Assembly (NCBI GenBank): GCA_965221405.1
Contig: CBDCSE010000002.1
Location: 806,001 to 870,000 of the forward strand
DNA from: JAPOUP01 sp965221405
Lineage (GTDB): Bacteria > Pseudomonadota > Alphaproteobacteria > Rhodobacterales > Rhodobacteraceae
Direction of reading: 5' to 3'
Length of the DNA: 64,000 nt
Shown here: positions 53,426 to 63,524 of the stretch, one piece after another
How positions within the stretch are numbered: position 1 is the first letter of the stretch
How the letters are laid out: every line of letters starts with the position of its first letter
The notes under the pieces: generated by a model
Told to the model about the DNA's origin: nothing
The model's input: only the letters and a program-made list of their open reading frames with translations
The model's database searches: none
Position numbers and translations under genes: made by a program

Positions 53426-54060
53426 CCGCCGGACGAGACGGCGCAGGCGTCAGGGCTCTGCGCCGGTGCGGGGGCGATCCGACTGATCGCCTGCAGCGTC
53501 GCAAAGCCACAGCCTCTTGTTGTGTGCCCCCATCACGATCGCGTATATCATGCGATGATCCCGCCTGCCGCCGGCGTCACACGCACGGCCGCCTGTTGCG
53601 TGACGGGCCGGACCCTCTGCAGATCCGCGCGCGTTCCCGGCCCGTCACGGGCATCACGCGTCTCCCATATCCTTGCGCATCCATGTGGGCCGTTACGGGT
53701 TGTGTTCGCCGTCTATGAGGCGACGAATCCGTGCCAGCCTGAACGGGTTCTTCATCATGACGGGCATATAGTTGAGCCGGCCATCCCTAGAAGTGCTGTC
53801 CCGGGGGTGAACCAGCAGGCTGACCCTGTATTGATCGAAACCTCGATCAAAGGCCGTGGGCCCCATGGTGCCGCATATGGCGTTGGCAAACCCCCGTCGC
53901 CATCCCTGGATTGCCCCGTGGAACATCAGCCCATCATAAGTGGTGCGGCTTCAAAGGCCTTGAACGCGGATACGAAAGATCGAACCGCAGCGGAGCAACG
54001 CTAGGCCTCCGCGAATCATGAACCGGTGCTCACCCGTTGCTACAGGATGGCAACGATCCA
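53426..54060. other. Intergenic region with a possible short gene
   Basis: A minus-strand frame at 53693-53926 encodes LLVHPRDSTSRDGRLNYMPVMMKNPFRLARIRRLIDGE, which looks protein-like, but its upstream part (MFHGAIQGWRRGFANAI) does not look like a natural start. It may be the 3' end of a decayed gene. Nothing else is supported in this stretch. Confidence 0.35.
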
Positions 54061-56127
54061 TCAGCGCCTTCCCTCTCGCAGCCACGCAGCAATAACGAGA
54101 ACCGATCCCACCAACAGGAACAGCCATGCATGTACCAGCGGAAAGATCGTCACATCCGTTGTCACGTATGCTTCGCGCGGCGTTATTCCGAGCCAGCCGC
54201 GCCCCGCGGCGACACGCCCCATGCGCACCCTGCGAATATCGGGGACGCCCGCCTCGATACTGGCGATACCGCCACGGGTGGCCCCGATCAACGGGGCCAG
54301 TCGCTCGGGACTGGCGATGGTCTGCTCGAACTCCCGCGGCGCTGTCGGTCCAAGTACCACAACGGTCTCCTCACTCCCCTCCCTCAACCGATAAAGGCCG
54401 GGCCCGGGCACGTCGACGGTAGCCTCAAACCGTCCGGGTCGAACCCGCTCCAGCACAACCGGGTCTGTCGTACCGTCGGGCGCGGTCAGTTCGACGGCAC
54501 CAACGCCGTCACCCAGCGTGCGGCGGGTTATCGTGATGGTCTGGCCGTCCACCACCGCCGAAAGCGCCTCCTCTTCCAGTTCCGGTTCCTTCATCATCCA
54601 GTGGGCCAGACGCCGCAGAAGCTCCAGCTGTGGCCCTCCGCCTTCGAAACCGCGGGTCCATAGCCACGCCTGATCCGAACCAAGCAGCGCGAACCGTCCG
54701 TCCCCCACGCGATCAAGCACGAGCAGCGGCCTGTCGTCCATTCCCTGCATCACGGTTGTTCCTCGGGTCACCTCGAGGTCAACGAGCCTGAACCACCGAC
54801 CCCAACCAGGTCCATCCCCGTCAACGGTGGTTTCGGACTGCAGTCCGGCGGTGACAGGATGACGCTGGCCCAGTTCGGTGATCACGGGACGGTAAGCTGC
54901 CTCAAGGACCAGCGATGTGGGACGGGCGGGCATGATCTCCCCGAGCGGCGTCTGGTAAAGGCTGCTCACCCGCGCGAAATCAGGTCCCGCGGCCAGCAGG
55001 ACCGCGCCACCGCCTTCGACATATCTCCGGATATTCTCGAGGTATGGAGCCGGCAGGATTCCCCGTCGTTCATAGCGGTCGAAAATGATGAGATCGAACT
55101 CCTCGATCTTTTCGATGAACAGTTCCCGCGTCGGAAAGGCGATGAGCGAAAGTTCGTTCACCGGCGTGCCGTCCTGCTTGCCGGGCGGGCGAAGGATCGT
55201 GAAATGCACAAGGTCAACGGAACTGTCGGACTTCAGCAGATTGCGCCAGGTACGCTCGCCCGGGTGCGGTTTGCCGCTGACCAACAGGACGCGAAGCCGG
55301 TCACGCACGCCATTGACCCGAACCACTTCGGCATTGTTCCGGCCCGTGATCTCGCCATCCGCCACCGCGAGCATGAACTGGATCACGTTGACGCCGCCGT
55401 GTGATAGCGTCAGCGTGAGATCCATATCCTCACCGACCGGCACGAAATGGCTCTCCGGCTCTCCACCATCTAATGTGATCCGCAGCTCGGCAACGCCATC
55501 CACGGTCTCCGGCACCGCGCCCTGATCCTCGATCCGCAGCCGAAACCGCACTGGCTCACCAAGAATCGCAAATGCCGGAGCGTTCAGTATTTTGATTCGA
55601 CGGTCCCAATCACCTGCCCGCCCCGTCATTACGAGGTGCAGGGGCGCGTTCATGCTCGGGGCCCGATCCAAATCGTGCAGGAGGCCATCCGATAGCAAGA
55701 AGGCCCCCGCGAGTCTGGCTTGAGGCTCTTCGGCCATGGCCTGCGACAGCGCGTCCATCAGCAACGTTCCGTGATTGTCCTCGCTGTCACCGACGGTAAC
55801 GATCCGAAGTTCGGTGCCTTCCAGTCCCGCAACACCGGCTTCGATCGCGTCAAGGGCGCGCTCGGTCTGCTGCGGACGGTCGGAAACGGTCTGGCTTGAG
55901 CTACCGTCCACAACAGCGATCACGATGTCTGTCAGCCGCTCCCGCACTTCGCGCTGCAGTGAAGGGTTGACAAGCGCCGATAGGAGAAGAAGCCCGGCAA
56001 GGCCGCGCAGCCACCATCCGGAAAGGCCGCGCACGAACGCCACGATGGCGTAGAACGCGACCAACCCGAAAACCACCCATACGAGCCACCATTCCAGAAG
56101 CGGATCGAATATCACGGTAGCTGTCAT
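54061..56127 (-). CDS. Large membrane protein of the MoxR-DUF58-DUF4159 operon
   Basis: The 688-residue protein starts with two transmembrane segments (LLEWWLVWVVFGLVAFYAIVAFV and LAGLLLLSALVNPSLQ). It has a von-Willebrand-like start (IAVVDGSSSQ near 70), a glutamine-amidotransferase-like Rossmann part (LLVSGKPHPGERTW; FDLIIFDRYERRGILP near 345), and ends with another membrane segment (HAWLFLLVGSVLVIAAWL). In many Alphaproteobacteria such a protein is the last member of this operon, whose products are thought to form a MoxR-chaperoned membrane complex. The gap to the preceding gene is 85 bases. Exact function unknown. Confidence 0.8.
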   Translation of the reverse strand: MTATVIFDPLLEWWLVWVVFGLVAFYAIVAFVRGLSGWWLRGLAGLLLLSALVNPSLQREVRERLTDIVIAVVDGSSSQTVSDRPQQTERALDAIEAGVAGLEGTELRIVTVGDSEDNHGTLLMDALSQAMAEEPQARLAGAFLLSDGLLHDLDRAPSMNAPLHLVMTGRAGDWDRRIKILNAPAFAILGEPVRFRLRIEDQGAVPETVDGVAELRITLDGGEPESHFVPVGEDMDLTLTLSHGGVNVIQFMLAVADGEITGRNNAEVVRVNGVRDRLRVLLVSGKPHPGERTWRNLLKSDSSVDLVHFTILRPPGKQDGTPVNELSLIAFPTRELFIEKIEEFDLIIFDRYERRGILPAPYLENIRRYVEGGGAVLLAAGPDFARVSSLYQTPLGEIMPARPTSLVLEAAYRPVITELGQRHPVTAGLQSETTVDGDGPGWGRWFRLVDLEVTRGTTVMQGMDDRPLLVLDRVGDGRFALLGSDQAWLWTRGFEGGGPQLELLRRLAHWMMKEPELEEEALSAVVDGQTITITRRTLGDGVGAVELTAPDGTTDPVVLERVRPGRFEATVDVPGPGLYRLREGSEETVVVLGPTAPREFEQTIASPERLAPLIGATRGGIASIEAGVPDIRRVRMGRVAAGRGWLGITPREAYVTTDVTIFPLVHAWLFLLVGSVLVIAAWLREGRR

Positions 56128-56212
56128 GCCGAAATTTCCTCGCCGGAGGGCGCATGGGATCGACGACGGCGGGATCGCCTGACCCGAAGGTCAGTTCCGT
56201 AGCTGGCGCACT

Positions 56213-58975
56213 TCATTGGCCAAGCCTCTCCAATAAAGCCGGAACATGAACCTGATCCGATTTGTAGTTACCAGTCAGTACATGCATGACAAGGTTCACG
56301 CCGAAGCGCCTCGCGAGTTCTCTCTGCCGTTCTCCCGCCATCCCGCGGCCGACCGGAAACATTTCGTTCCCCGCTTCATCCACAGCCCAGGCGGAAGCCC
56401 AGTCGTTGCCACCGATCAATACAGGCGTCACGTTGTCGTTGAGGTTCCGGAATGGCATCCCGTCGATTTTTCTCGCGTCGGTCGGAGCCGCCTCGACCCA
56501 GACCTCGCGACCTGAATGCCGCCCGGGAAAATCCTGTAGAAGGTAAAATGCGCGGGTCAGTACATGATCTCGGGGCAGAACCTCCAACGGAGGAATGTCG
56601 AGAGGAAGGGTGAGCTCCCGCAGCCTGCGTCCGTTCGGACTTATCTGACCGTAGCCGGCGATGTCGGCGTCCAGGGTATCGAAAACTATCATACCTCCAC
56701 CGCGCAGGAAGCGGTTGAGCCTATCGTATGCTGCATCCGATGGCAGCTTCTGCATCGGTGTGACCGGCCAATAGAGTAGAGGGAAAACGCTCAGTTCATC
56801 ACTCTCGAGATCGACGGACACCGGGTCTCCCGGCTCCACCGACGTGCGGTTCGCCAGCACGTCCGAAAGACCTCTCAGGCCTGCCCTGGTTATGGAGTCG
56901 ACCCGCGCGTCACCGGTTGTCACGTAACCGAACGATACCTTTGAGGCGGCTTGCCTGGCAAATTCATCCGGTGATCGCGCCTCCGCCTGCGCCCCACCGA
57001 TCAACATCACGCCAAGCACCGCTGCCATTACGCGCGACGCGGGGACAAGCCGTCCAGTCAACCAGAGCGAACCGATGACGTCCAGCGCCAGCAACACGAC
57101 CGCAAGCGCCAGAAACCAGCCTTTCAGCACCGTTTCCGGTGACACATCCAGACCGAGCACATCAAGACGCTCCGGCCAGACCGCTTTGGAGAGCGACATA
57201 TCGGCGTCGATCACATTGACCGCAACGCGCCGTTCTCCGGACGAATACAGCCCCGGTGGCATGCCCAGGCCGGGCCTGCCATCGGCGATCCGGTCGCCGG
57301 GGACACCCGCCAGTCGGGATGCGTCCGCGACGGCACCGAATGCATCCAGGGCAGCGTCAGCGGACCAGACGGTTCCGCTAAGTAGAGGAGGCTCCCGATC
57401 GGATGGTCGGGTCGAAACCGCCAGACGCTCCAGCATCTGAACGAACAGACCGGACAACGGCAAGGTCGACCACTCGGCGTTGGCGGTGACATGGAACAGC
57501 ACCACCTGTCCCTGCCCGATCCGCTCGCGGGTCACGAGCGGCGTCCCATCCTCCAACGACGCGATGACACGTTCCGCGAGATCCGGCTCAGGCTGGGCCA
57601 GCACCTGACTGGAGACACGCACGTCCTCCGGCACCGATAGGCCGAAGAACGGCGAACCCGGGGGAAATGCCCGAAGGGCTTTAGGCTCTCCCCAACTCAT
57701 CGCGCCGCCGATGGCCCGTCCACCAGCGCGCAGACGCACCGGTAGCAGTGAATCCCGCTCGCGGCGGCTGACATCGCTGGCGGCGAGCCTCGGACCGGCG
57801 AACCGAAGAAGCATGCCGCCGCGTCCGATCCATTCGAGAACCGGCTGGCGCTCGGCCTCACTCACCGCGGCCACGTCCGCCAGCACGATCACGTCTGGAT
57901 TGGCTGGAAGCAGGTCGGGCAACGACCCCCTGATCATGTCCGTTGTGGGCTGAAGCGCCCGTTCCAGGTAATGGAGCGGCGAAATGAGCTCAGGACCTTC
58001 CTGGCCACGGCCAACCTCGACAAGCGCAACCTCCCTGCGCCTGAGCGCATCGTCAGTCAGCGACACCACGCCGGCGGAGCGAATGCCCGATAACTCAAAT
58101 CGTGAGATGCGGTCGCGGAGCTCTGCCGGAAGCGACAGAGTTGCCTCGGAGTTTCCCGCCGCTTCCACGAACTGCAGATCGACGGAGGCGAGCTGGCGTT
58201 CGACTCCACGCGGATCAACACCTTTCGCAACGACGGTCATCACCTCGGTATCGCCGGGACGGCTTCGAATGGCCGAAACCGTGATTCCATCCTGGCCAAA
58301 CGTGGCGGGACGTAGGGCGAAGACCGGCCGACCGTCCTCGATAACGGTGACGGTTCCCCGCATTTCAAGTATTCGCAGAAGTTCGGCGCGGGATTCGCGG
58401 TCCAGCCCGTCCGACATCCATAACGTGTCAAATCTTTCCTCTGTAAGGTTTGCGGCCCAACGTTCCACTGCGGTCGGCTCAGGCTCCCACGGGTTGGGCG
58501 ACAGATTTGGCAACTGTCTCGCCAATGCATCCGCCACCTGGAACGGAATCTCACCGACAGGCGGATCAGTGAGGCGCACAAGCGCCACCGGACGCGCCGC
58601 CAGCGCAGCATCCGCCAATGCGGCATCGATGCGCTCGATCCGCCTCTTCCAATCCGGCGCATCGGCCCAGGTGCCGTCGACAAGAACCAAAAGCGGTCCT
58701 GTCCCGGGATCATCGACGGTAGAGTTCAGGACCGGCCCGGCGAAACCGACGATGAACGACGCGACCGCGAGCATGCGCAGAAATAGCAGCCACCAGGGCG
58801 TTCTGTCCGTCTGCGCCTCGTCATCCGCCAACCCAACAAGCAGTGTCACACCCGGGAAGCGCCTGCGCACCGGGGCCGGTGGCACGGCGCGTAGCAGGAG
58901 CCATAGGACCGGGAGTCCCGCAAGTGCCACGAGAAGCCACGGTGCGGCAAAACCAATTCCCGCGATCGAAAACAT
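56213..58975 (-). CDS. DUF4159-domain membrane protein with BatA-like N-terminus
   Basis: The 920-residue protein begins with BatA/Aerotolerance-type membrane segments (GFAAPWLLVALAGLPVLWLLL and LLFLRMLAVASFIVGFA). It carries a von-Willebrand-like region (LLVLVDGTWADAPDWKRR near 95), a middle part with glutamine-amidotransferase-like segments, and a membrane helix pair near 640-690 (GWFLALAVVLLALDVIGSLWL). It ends in a C-terminal DUF4159 domain (FLRGGGMIVFDTLD; HVLTRAFYLLQDFPGR). ATG follows directly on the TAG of the DUF58 gene. Family context suggests a role in the MoxR-linked envelope complex. Confidence 0.85.
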   Translation of the reverse strand: MFSIAGIGFAAPWLLVALAGLPVLWLLLRAVPPAPVRRRFPGVTLLVGLADDEAQTDRTPWWLLFLRMLAVASFIVGFAGPVLNSTVDDPGTGPLLVLVDGTWADAPDWKRRIERIDAALADAALAARPVALVRLTDPPVGEIPFQVADALARQLPNLSPNPWEPEPTAVERWAANLTEERFDTLWMSDGLDRESRAELLRILEMRGTVTVIEDGRPVFALRPATFGQDGITVSAIRSRPGDTEVMTVVAKGVDPRGVERQLASVDLQFVEAAGNSEATLSLPAELRDRISRFELSGIRSAGVVSLTDDALRRREVALVEVGRGQEGPELISPLHYLERALQPTTDMIRGSLPDLLPANPDVIVLADVAAVSEAERQPVLEWIGRGGMLLRFAGPRLAASDVSRRERDSLLPVRLRAGGRAIGGAMSWGEPKALRAFPPGSPFFGLSVPEDVRVSSQVLAQPEPDLAERVIASLEDGTPLVTRERIGQGQVVLFHVTANAEWSTLPLSGLFVQMLERLAVSTRPSDREPPLLSGTVWSADAALDAFGAVADASRLAGVPGDRIADGRPGLGMPPGLYSSGERRVAVNVIDADMSLSKAVWPERLDVLGLDVSPETVLKGWFLALAVVLLALDVIGSLWLTGRLVPASRVMAAVLGVMLIGGAQAEARSPDEFARQAASKVSFGYVTTGDARVDSITRAGLRGLSDVLANRTSVEPGDPVSVDLESDELSVFPLLYWPVTPMQKLPSDAAYDRLNRFLRGGGMIVFDTLDADIAGYGQISPNGRRLRELTLPLDIPPLEVLPRDHVLTRAFYLLQDFPGRHSGREVWVEAAPTDARKIDGMPFRNLNDNVTPVLIGGNDWASAWAVDEAGNEMFPVGRGMAGERQRELARRFGVNLVMHVLTGNYKSDQVHVPALLERLGQ

Positions 58976-59851
58976 CTATTGCCGCCGCTCCAGCACTGAA
59001 TATATCCACAAAAGCGCTGATTGCGCGGTGCCGCTCGTTCTATGACAATGATACTGCCAGCCAGCGGCCTCCGCCATCTCCTCAAGCCGCATCTTCCGCG
59101 CCGAGAGACGGTCGAGATAGCGATCACGCAGATCGCCCGCCTTCAGGGTTTCATACGTCACGGTTCCTCCCATGGATCTAAAAACCGTTCGCCCGTCATA
59201 GGGGAACACCTCCTCCGCCGGGTCCAGTACCTGAACGAGCGCTCCCCTTACATTCCGGTCAGCGGCCCGTGCCAGCTGCTTCTCAAGCGGTTCGGGATCT
59301 CCCATGAAGTCAGATATGAACAGCGCCCGCGCATGTGGCGGCAGCACCTTGATATCGGGAATTCCGTAATCCACGCCCGGTCTTTCCGCCGAAAGATGCT
59401 CCGCCATGCTCAGAAGCTGCAGCCTTGAGGACCTTGGGGGCGTTCCAAGGTCGGCCAAAGCGACCCGTTCGCCCGCCCGGATCAGGAGCGCACAGACCGC
59501 TAGACCCAGAAGCCGGGATCTGTCGCATTTCGTCGGACGGTCACGATCTGAGGAGAACTCCATTGAATGCGACCTGTCGACCCAGATCAGCACCGACTGG
59601 GCGGCCTGCCATTCCTTCTCACGCACGAAATGCACGTTTGACCTCGCCGAACGGCGCCAGTCGACGAGCCGCGCCTCGTCTCCGGCACGGGCAGGGCGGT
59701 ATTGCCAGAACTCGTCACCCACGCCCGGGCGATGGCGTCCGTGTGAACCCAGCAGCAGTGTCCGCGCCAGATGCTCCGCTTCGGCGAGAAGATCAGGGAG
59801 CCGAGCGGCGAGAGCTTCCGCTCGCTCGCGAAGCCCCATCTGGGCGTTCAT
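58976..59851 (-). CDS. DUF58-domain protein
   Basis: The 291-residue protein has the DUF58 signature FWQYRPARAGDEARLVDWRRSAR near 47-70 and VREKEW. A von-Willebrand-like segment IWVDRSHSMEFSS near 89-101 carries the DxSxS-type metal site. It lies 79 bases behind moxR and touches the next gene. DUF58 proteins are usual partners of MoxR ATPases. Confidence 0.92.
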   Translation of the reverse strand: MNAQMGLRERAEALAARLPDLLAEAEHLARTLLLGSHGRHRPGVGDEFWQYRPARAGDEARLVDWRRSARSNVHFVREKEWQAAQSVLIWVDRSHSMEFSSDRDRPTKCDRSRLLGLAVCALLIRAGERVALADLGTPPRSSRLQLLSMAEHLSAERPGVDYGIPDIKVLPPHARALFISDFMGDPEPLEKQLARAADRNVRGALVQVLDPAEEVFPYDGRTVFRSMGGTVTYETLKAGDLRDRYLDRLSARKMRLEEMAEAAGWQYHCHRTSGTAQSALLWIYSVLERRQ

Positions 59852-59930
59852 GGAATCCCCTCATGATGATTGGCGTATCTCAATGCGCGCACGCGCACAT
59901 CGCCAGCCCGATAGAAAACGGCGGCGGCGG

Positions 59931-60938
59931 TCAAGCCACCGCCTCGACCCGCGTCACCCGCTCCACGACGCGACCCACAAGCGCACCGACGCTCTCGCCC
60001 CTTGCCCGCGCCGCGAAGGTCAATGCCATCCGATGGCCAAGAACCGGCCGTGCCAGCCCGATCACATCCTCAACGGACGGCGCCAGACGCCCCTTGAGCA
60101 ACGCTCGTGCCCGCACGCTCAACATCAGCGCCTGCGTCGCCCTTGGTCCGGGCCCCCAGCTGACCGAACCATTTACGAATTCCGGAGCCTCCACCGCCCC
60201 GGGGCGACAGGCGCGCACCAGATCGAGAATAAGTTCCATGACGGAATCACCAACCGGCATACGCCGGACCAGCTTCTGCGCAGCCAACAGCTCCCCATCC
60301 GTGAATACCTGTTGCGACCTTGCGTCATCGAGGCCTGTAGTGGCTAGAAGGATATCGCGCTCTGCATCGCGCGCGGGATAGTCCACATCGATGCGAAGCA
60401 GGAACCTGTCCAGCTGTGCCTCGGGCAATGGATAGGTACCCTCCTGTTCGATCGGGTTCTGGGTCGCGAAAACGTGAAACGGCTCGGGCAGCCTATGCAG
60501 CTGTCCGGCGATGGTTACCGAGCGCTCCTGCATTGCCTGCAGAAGCGCCGACTGCGTCCGCGGGCTGGCGCGGTTCACCTCGTCCGCCATAAGGAGCTGG
60601 CAGAAAACGGGCCCCTTGATGAACTTGAATCCCCGTCCTCCGTCCGCACCGGACTCCAGAACCTCGCTACCGAGTATGTCGGCAGGCATCAGGTCCGGCG
60701 TGAACTGCACGCGGGCCTCCGACATCCCCATGACTGTGCCTAGCGTCTCAACAAGGCGCGTCTTCCCAAGCCCTGGCAGACCAATCAGCAACCCGTGTCC
60801 ACCGCAGAGCAGAGTGGCGAGCACAAGCTCGACCACCTGTCCCTGCCCGATGAACCGTCTCGTGATACTGTTTTCCGCTTCGGCTAGACGAGCGCCCAGG
60901 GCCTCGATTTCGATAACGAGGTTTTCAGCTTGCTCCAT
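59931..60938 (-). CDS. MoxR-family AAA+ ATPase
   Basis: ATG at 60938 is chosen over 60956 because AGGAGTGAGG immediately precedes it, giving 335 residues. Visible are Walker A GLPGLGKTRL near 52, the Walker B equivalent LMADEVNRASPRTQSALLQAMQE near 108, sensor 1 in FATQNPIEQEGTYPLPEAQLDRF near 145, and sensor 2 in GPGPRATQALML near 250. MoxR ATPases act as chaperones for von-Willebrand-domain proteins, which here are encoded directly downstream. First gene of the four-gene unit. Confidence 0.95.
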   Translation of the reverse strand: MEQAENLVIEIEALGARLAEAENSITRRFIGQGQVVELVLATLLCGGHGLLIGLPGLGKTRLVETLGTVMGMSEARVQFTPDLMPADILGSEVLESGADGGRGFKFIKGPVFCQLLMADEVNRASPRTQSALLQAMQERSVTIAGQLHRLPEPFHVFATQNPIEQEGTYPLPEAQLDRFLLRIDVDYPARDAERDILLATTGLDDARSQQVFTDGELLAAQKLVRRMPVGDSVMELILDLVRACRPGAVEAPEFVNGSVSWGPGPRATQALMLSVRARALLKGRLAPSVEDVIGLARPVLGHRMALTFAARARGESVGALVGRVVERVTRVEAVA

Positions 60939-61020
60939 GACCTCACTCCTGCGCATGCTATACCTGCCAATATAGAAGCAAACACGTCAAGCACACATAA
61001 CCGGGAACGGAACGGCACAA

Positions 61021-61623
61021 ATGATCGTGAAACCGTCTGCGGACGGCATTGCAAGCGCCGCGAGAGCCGCATCCAGAAAGGGACCCCCACCGGTTCATCT
61101 GTGGAATCCGCCATTCTGCGGCGATCTCGACATCAGGATCGCACGTGATGGAACGTGGTTCTACCTCGGCACACCGATAGGACGCAAAGAGCTGGTAAAG
61201 CTGTTTTCGTCCATTCTGCGCCGTGATGATGGCAGGTACTTTCTGGTTACACCGGTCGAGAAGGTTGGAATCACGGTCGATGACGCGCCATTTGTCGCGG
61301 TTGATTTCGATGTGCGGGGAAAGGGTCGGGATCAGATCCTGACGTTCACCACCAATGTGGAAGACAGCGTCGCGTCCGGCCCGGATCATCCGATCCGGGT
61401 TGAGCGTGACGAGCGGACCGGCGAACCGTCACCCTATGTTCTTGTCCGGGCACATCTTGAGGCGCTTATAGACCGGAAGAGCTTCTACCGCCTTGTTGAC
61501 ATCGGAACGGTGGAACACCTCGAAGGCAGCGAGCAGTTCGGCCTATGGTCCGGAGGCGCGTTCTTTCCGATCATTCCGGCGCAGGAGCTATCCGGGGGAA
61601 CGAGCCTTGACCCGGTCGGCTAG
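61021..61623 (+). CDS. DUF1285-domain protein
   Basis: The 200-residue protein has the DUF1285 core: FCGDLDIRIARDGTWFYLGTPIGRKELVKLFSSILRRD near 33-70 and YFLVTPVEKVGI near 74-85. It is transcribed away from moxR with an 82-base shared promoter region, the arrangement usual in Alphaproteobacteria. It is cytoplasmic; its function is unknown. Confidence 0.9.
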   Translation: MIVKPSADGIASAARAASRKGPPPVHLWNPPFCGDLDIRIARDGTWFYLGTPIGRKELVKLFSSILRRDDGRYFLVTPVEKVGITVDDAPFVAVDFDVRGKGRDQILTFTTNVEDSVASGPDHPIRVERDERTGEPSPYVLVRAHLEALIDRKSFYRLVDIGTVEHLEGSEQFGLWSGGAFFPIIPAQELSGGTSLDPVG

Positions 61624-61656
61624 CAATCATCTTGCCGCGCCGGATCCGATCACCCG

Positions 61657-61977
61657 TCAGGCGTTGGTTGACAGCCGCAATCCGACCGCACCGACCAATA
61701 TCATCGTCACGAACATCAACTGCACGGCACTCAGCCGCTCATCGAACGCGAACCAGCCGATTACAGCAGCCGCCAGGATTCCGACGCCGGCCCAGATCGC
61801 GTAAACAATCCCCAAAGGCAGATACTTCATCGCGGGCGAAAGCATGCCGAAACAGGCGGCATAGCAGCCAATTGAAGCCAAACCCCAATGCCATCTTTCG
61901 AAACCGTGGGAAAGTTTGAGAAACAACGTCCCGACGACTTCCAGTGCAATTGCCGCCAGAAGGAACGCCCAACCCAT
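61657..61977 (-). CDS. SMR-family multidrug efflux protein (EmrE/Qac type)
   Basis: The 106-residue protein has four transmembrane segments. The first carries the essential glutamate in ALEVVGTLFLKLSHGF near 11-26, as in EmrE, and the third IVYAIWAGVGI near 57-67. The ExxGT pattern favours the quaternary-amine exporters over the guanidinium exporters. The frame is open upstream, but ATG at 61977 gives the normal SMR length. It exports cations in exchange for protons across the inner membrane. Confidence 0.9.
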   Translation of the reverse strand: MGWAFLLAAIALEVVGTLFLKLSHGFERWHWGLASIGCYAACFGMLSPAMKYLPLGIVYAIWAGVGILAAAVIGWFAFDERLSAVQLMFVTMILVGAVGLRLSTNA

Positions 61978-62219
61978 CAGGTCATGCCTTCGGGGCCCGA
62001 TACCCTCTCGCCCGTCACGGTTTCCGTCACAGGCACCGGTTTTACGACGGTATCCATAGATGCGGGGTATCTTTCCCGTCCGGCCCAATAGGCATCGCCA
62101 CACCCTCCCTTCTACACCGACACAGAACGGGTCAAGGTTCTTCGTGCCGTTAACACGGCGTAAAGTCTCGGCACAAGCCGGAAATCGGGTGCAAAATTCC
62201 GGACACACCCCTTGACGCT

Positions 62220-62578
62220 GGGTGCACGCCAGATTTTTTGGTTTGACCTGAATCCGTGTAACTATTCAGCTACTAAATATTGTTCTGATGCAGGGCTCTT
62301 GTGCACATATGGTGGTCGGGCGCGGGCTTCGTATTCAATTTATTGGACCTGACAGTCACCGGCGACAGATTTTTGTCTCAGAAACCACAGCATTTGGTTT
62401 TCATGAGCGTCGGGAACGAATTGTGGTGCTGAATAGTTACGAATCCGTTTTCCATACCTGCACGAGTGCGCTGTTGGTGCTGGGGAACTGCTGCAGGAAA
62501 CTGGGCGGTGGGAAAGGTTCGTACCATGGAAGGCCGAGCGGATCGCCACAGCCTGACCCAAAAATCTGGCGTGCACCC
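62220..62578. mobile_element. MITE-like element, 359 bp with nested inverted repeats
   Basis: Terminal inverted repeats of 19 exact bases (outer GGGTGCACGCC) lie at 62220-62238 and 62560-62578. A second, inner pair (GTAACTATTCAGC and its complement) lies at 62258-62270 and 62428-62440. The element contains no protein gene with recognisable motifs. The nested symmetry and short length suggest a non-autonomous element or the internally deleted remains of an insertion sequence. Confidence 0.7.
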
Positions 62579-62609
62579 TTTAATCAATAACGCTCTACTT
62601 GCAGTCCGG

Positions 62610-63077
62610 TCATTCGGGGACATAACTCTCGCGCCATCCCCAGACGTATTTCCACGGTACCGTTTCCTCCAGTGGCACCACCTTGACGGCCATTCCATCG
62701 TCATTCTCAATTGTCTTGTGATGTATGACGTTTGACATGAAATGCCCGACATTCTCCTGCGGCACGAAATACCATATCTCTATCCGCCACTTTTCGTCGC
62801 CGATCCCCAGCCAGTGTTTCAGTCCCGCGCGGATATTGTTCGAGTGGCTGCGGTAGCCAGATATTTTCTTGCGAAGATCTGACCAACCCTTAGACCACGT
62901 TACTTCACAAAGTAGTATTTCCCTGTCCTTTGGCCGAACCGCGAGAATGTCAGGCCATCGGTATGGATCCTTGATCTCAGGATCCGTGCCGATGCCAAGC
63001 GCATACTGCGGCGCGACCAGAGTCCGCCCGTCCGCGACAAGCCAAGTCTCAACGGTTTCCTCGGCGTTGATGTCCAT
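62610..63077 (-). CDS. Hypothetical protein, possible nuclease-like fold
   Basis: The 155-residue protein reads YRWPDILAVRPKDREILLCEVTWSKGWSDLRKKI near 40-73. A PD pair is followed 14 residues later by EVT, reminiscent of PD-(D/E)XK nucleases but with threonine in place of lysine. The remainder (HWLGIGDEKWRIEIWYFVPQENVGHF) is not recognised. ATG at 63077 is preceded by a usable GGAGG. It is flanked by the MITE-like element and an IS remnant, so it may be accessory. Confidence 0.55.
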   Translation of the reverse strand: MDINAEETVETWLVADGRTLVAPQYALGIGTDPEIKDPYRWPDILAVRPKDREILLCEVTWSKGWSDLRKKISGYRSHSNNIRAGLKHWLGIGDEKWRIEIWYFVPQENVGHFMSNVIHHKTIENDDGMAVKVVPLEETVPWKYVWGWRESYVPE

Positions 63078-63524
63078 GTCGTTAGCCTCCTGCCAACCGT
63101 ATTCGGGTTTTGCCGAAAACTTTCGGCGCTGACCACTCTACCCCGACGCCTACCATTCTGCCATGGTCTTCGCGTCCTTACGAGACCTGAACAGACCGAA
63201 GCAGCGCGGTCATACCTCGCAGGTATGTGGCACTATGGGAGTAGTGCCTCGCAAATCTGGAGGGCGTCTGGCGAGACGCGAATCATCCGCCGATCAGCAC
63301 GCTCCCGCGTTCACACGCAGATATTCCTTCCCCGGCACCACTCCGTCCACGGCCTCCCTGAGCATACGAGGGGGACGGACAGGACTTTCAGGGCGCGTCC
63401 GGCGGGGCCAGAGCCGGGCGACGCGCCCGGTGCCGGACCTTGCGCCGCGCGGAGGGGCCGGTTAGGTTCGGATCCAAAGGGACTGAAGCCCGTTCCCGTG
63501 CGGAATCAGGGGGGTCGGAGGGCG
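63078..63524. other. Intergenic stretch carrying the second copy of the end motif
   Basis: No gene is supported. At 63490-63507 lies the 18-base motif also found at 1467-1484, here about 20 bases before the IS630 remnant. Confidence 0.4.

Noticed and set aside
61978..62110. Possible guanidine riboswitch upstream of the SMR exporter (ACGG elements)
   Set aside because: Two ACGG stretches exist on the minus strand but they do not form the paired hairpins or pseudoknot of the known guanidine classes, and the protein looks like a drug exporter rather than a guanidinium exporter.
63210..63250. Small dyad around CTCGCAGGTAT resembling a CRISPR-like or regulatory repeat
   Set aside because: Only one short palindrome is present, without spacing or repetition; no CRISPR array exists in the window.
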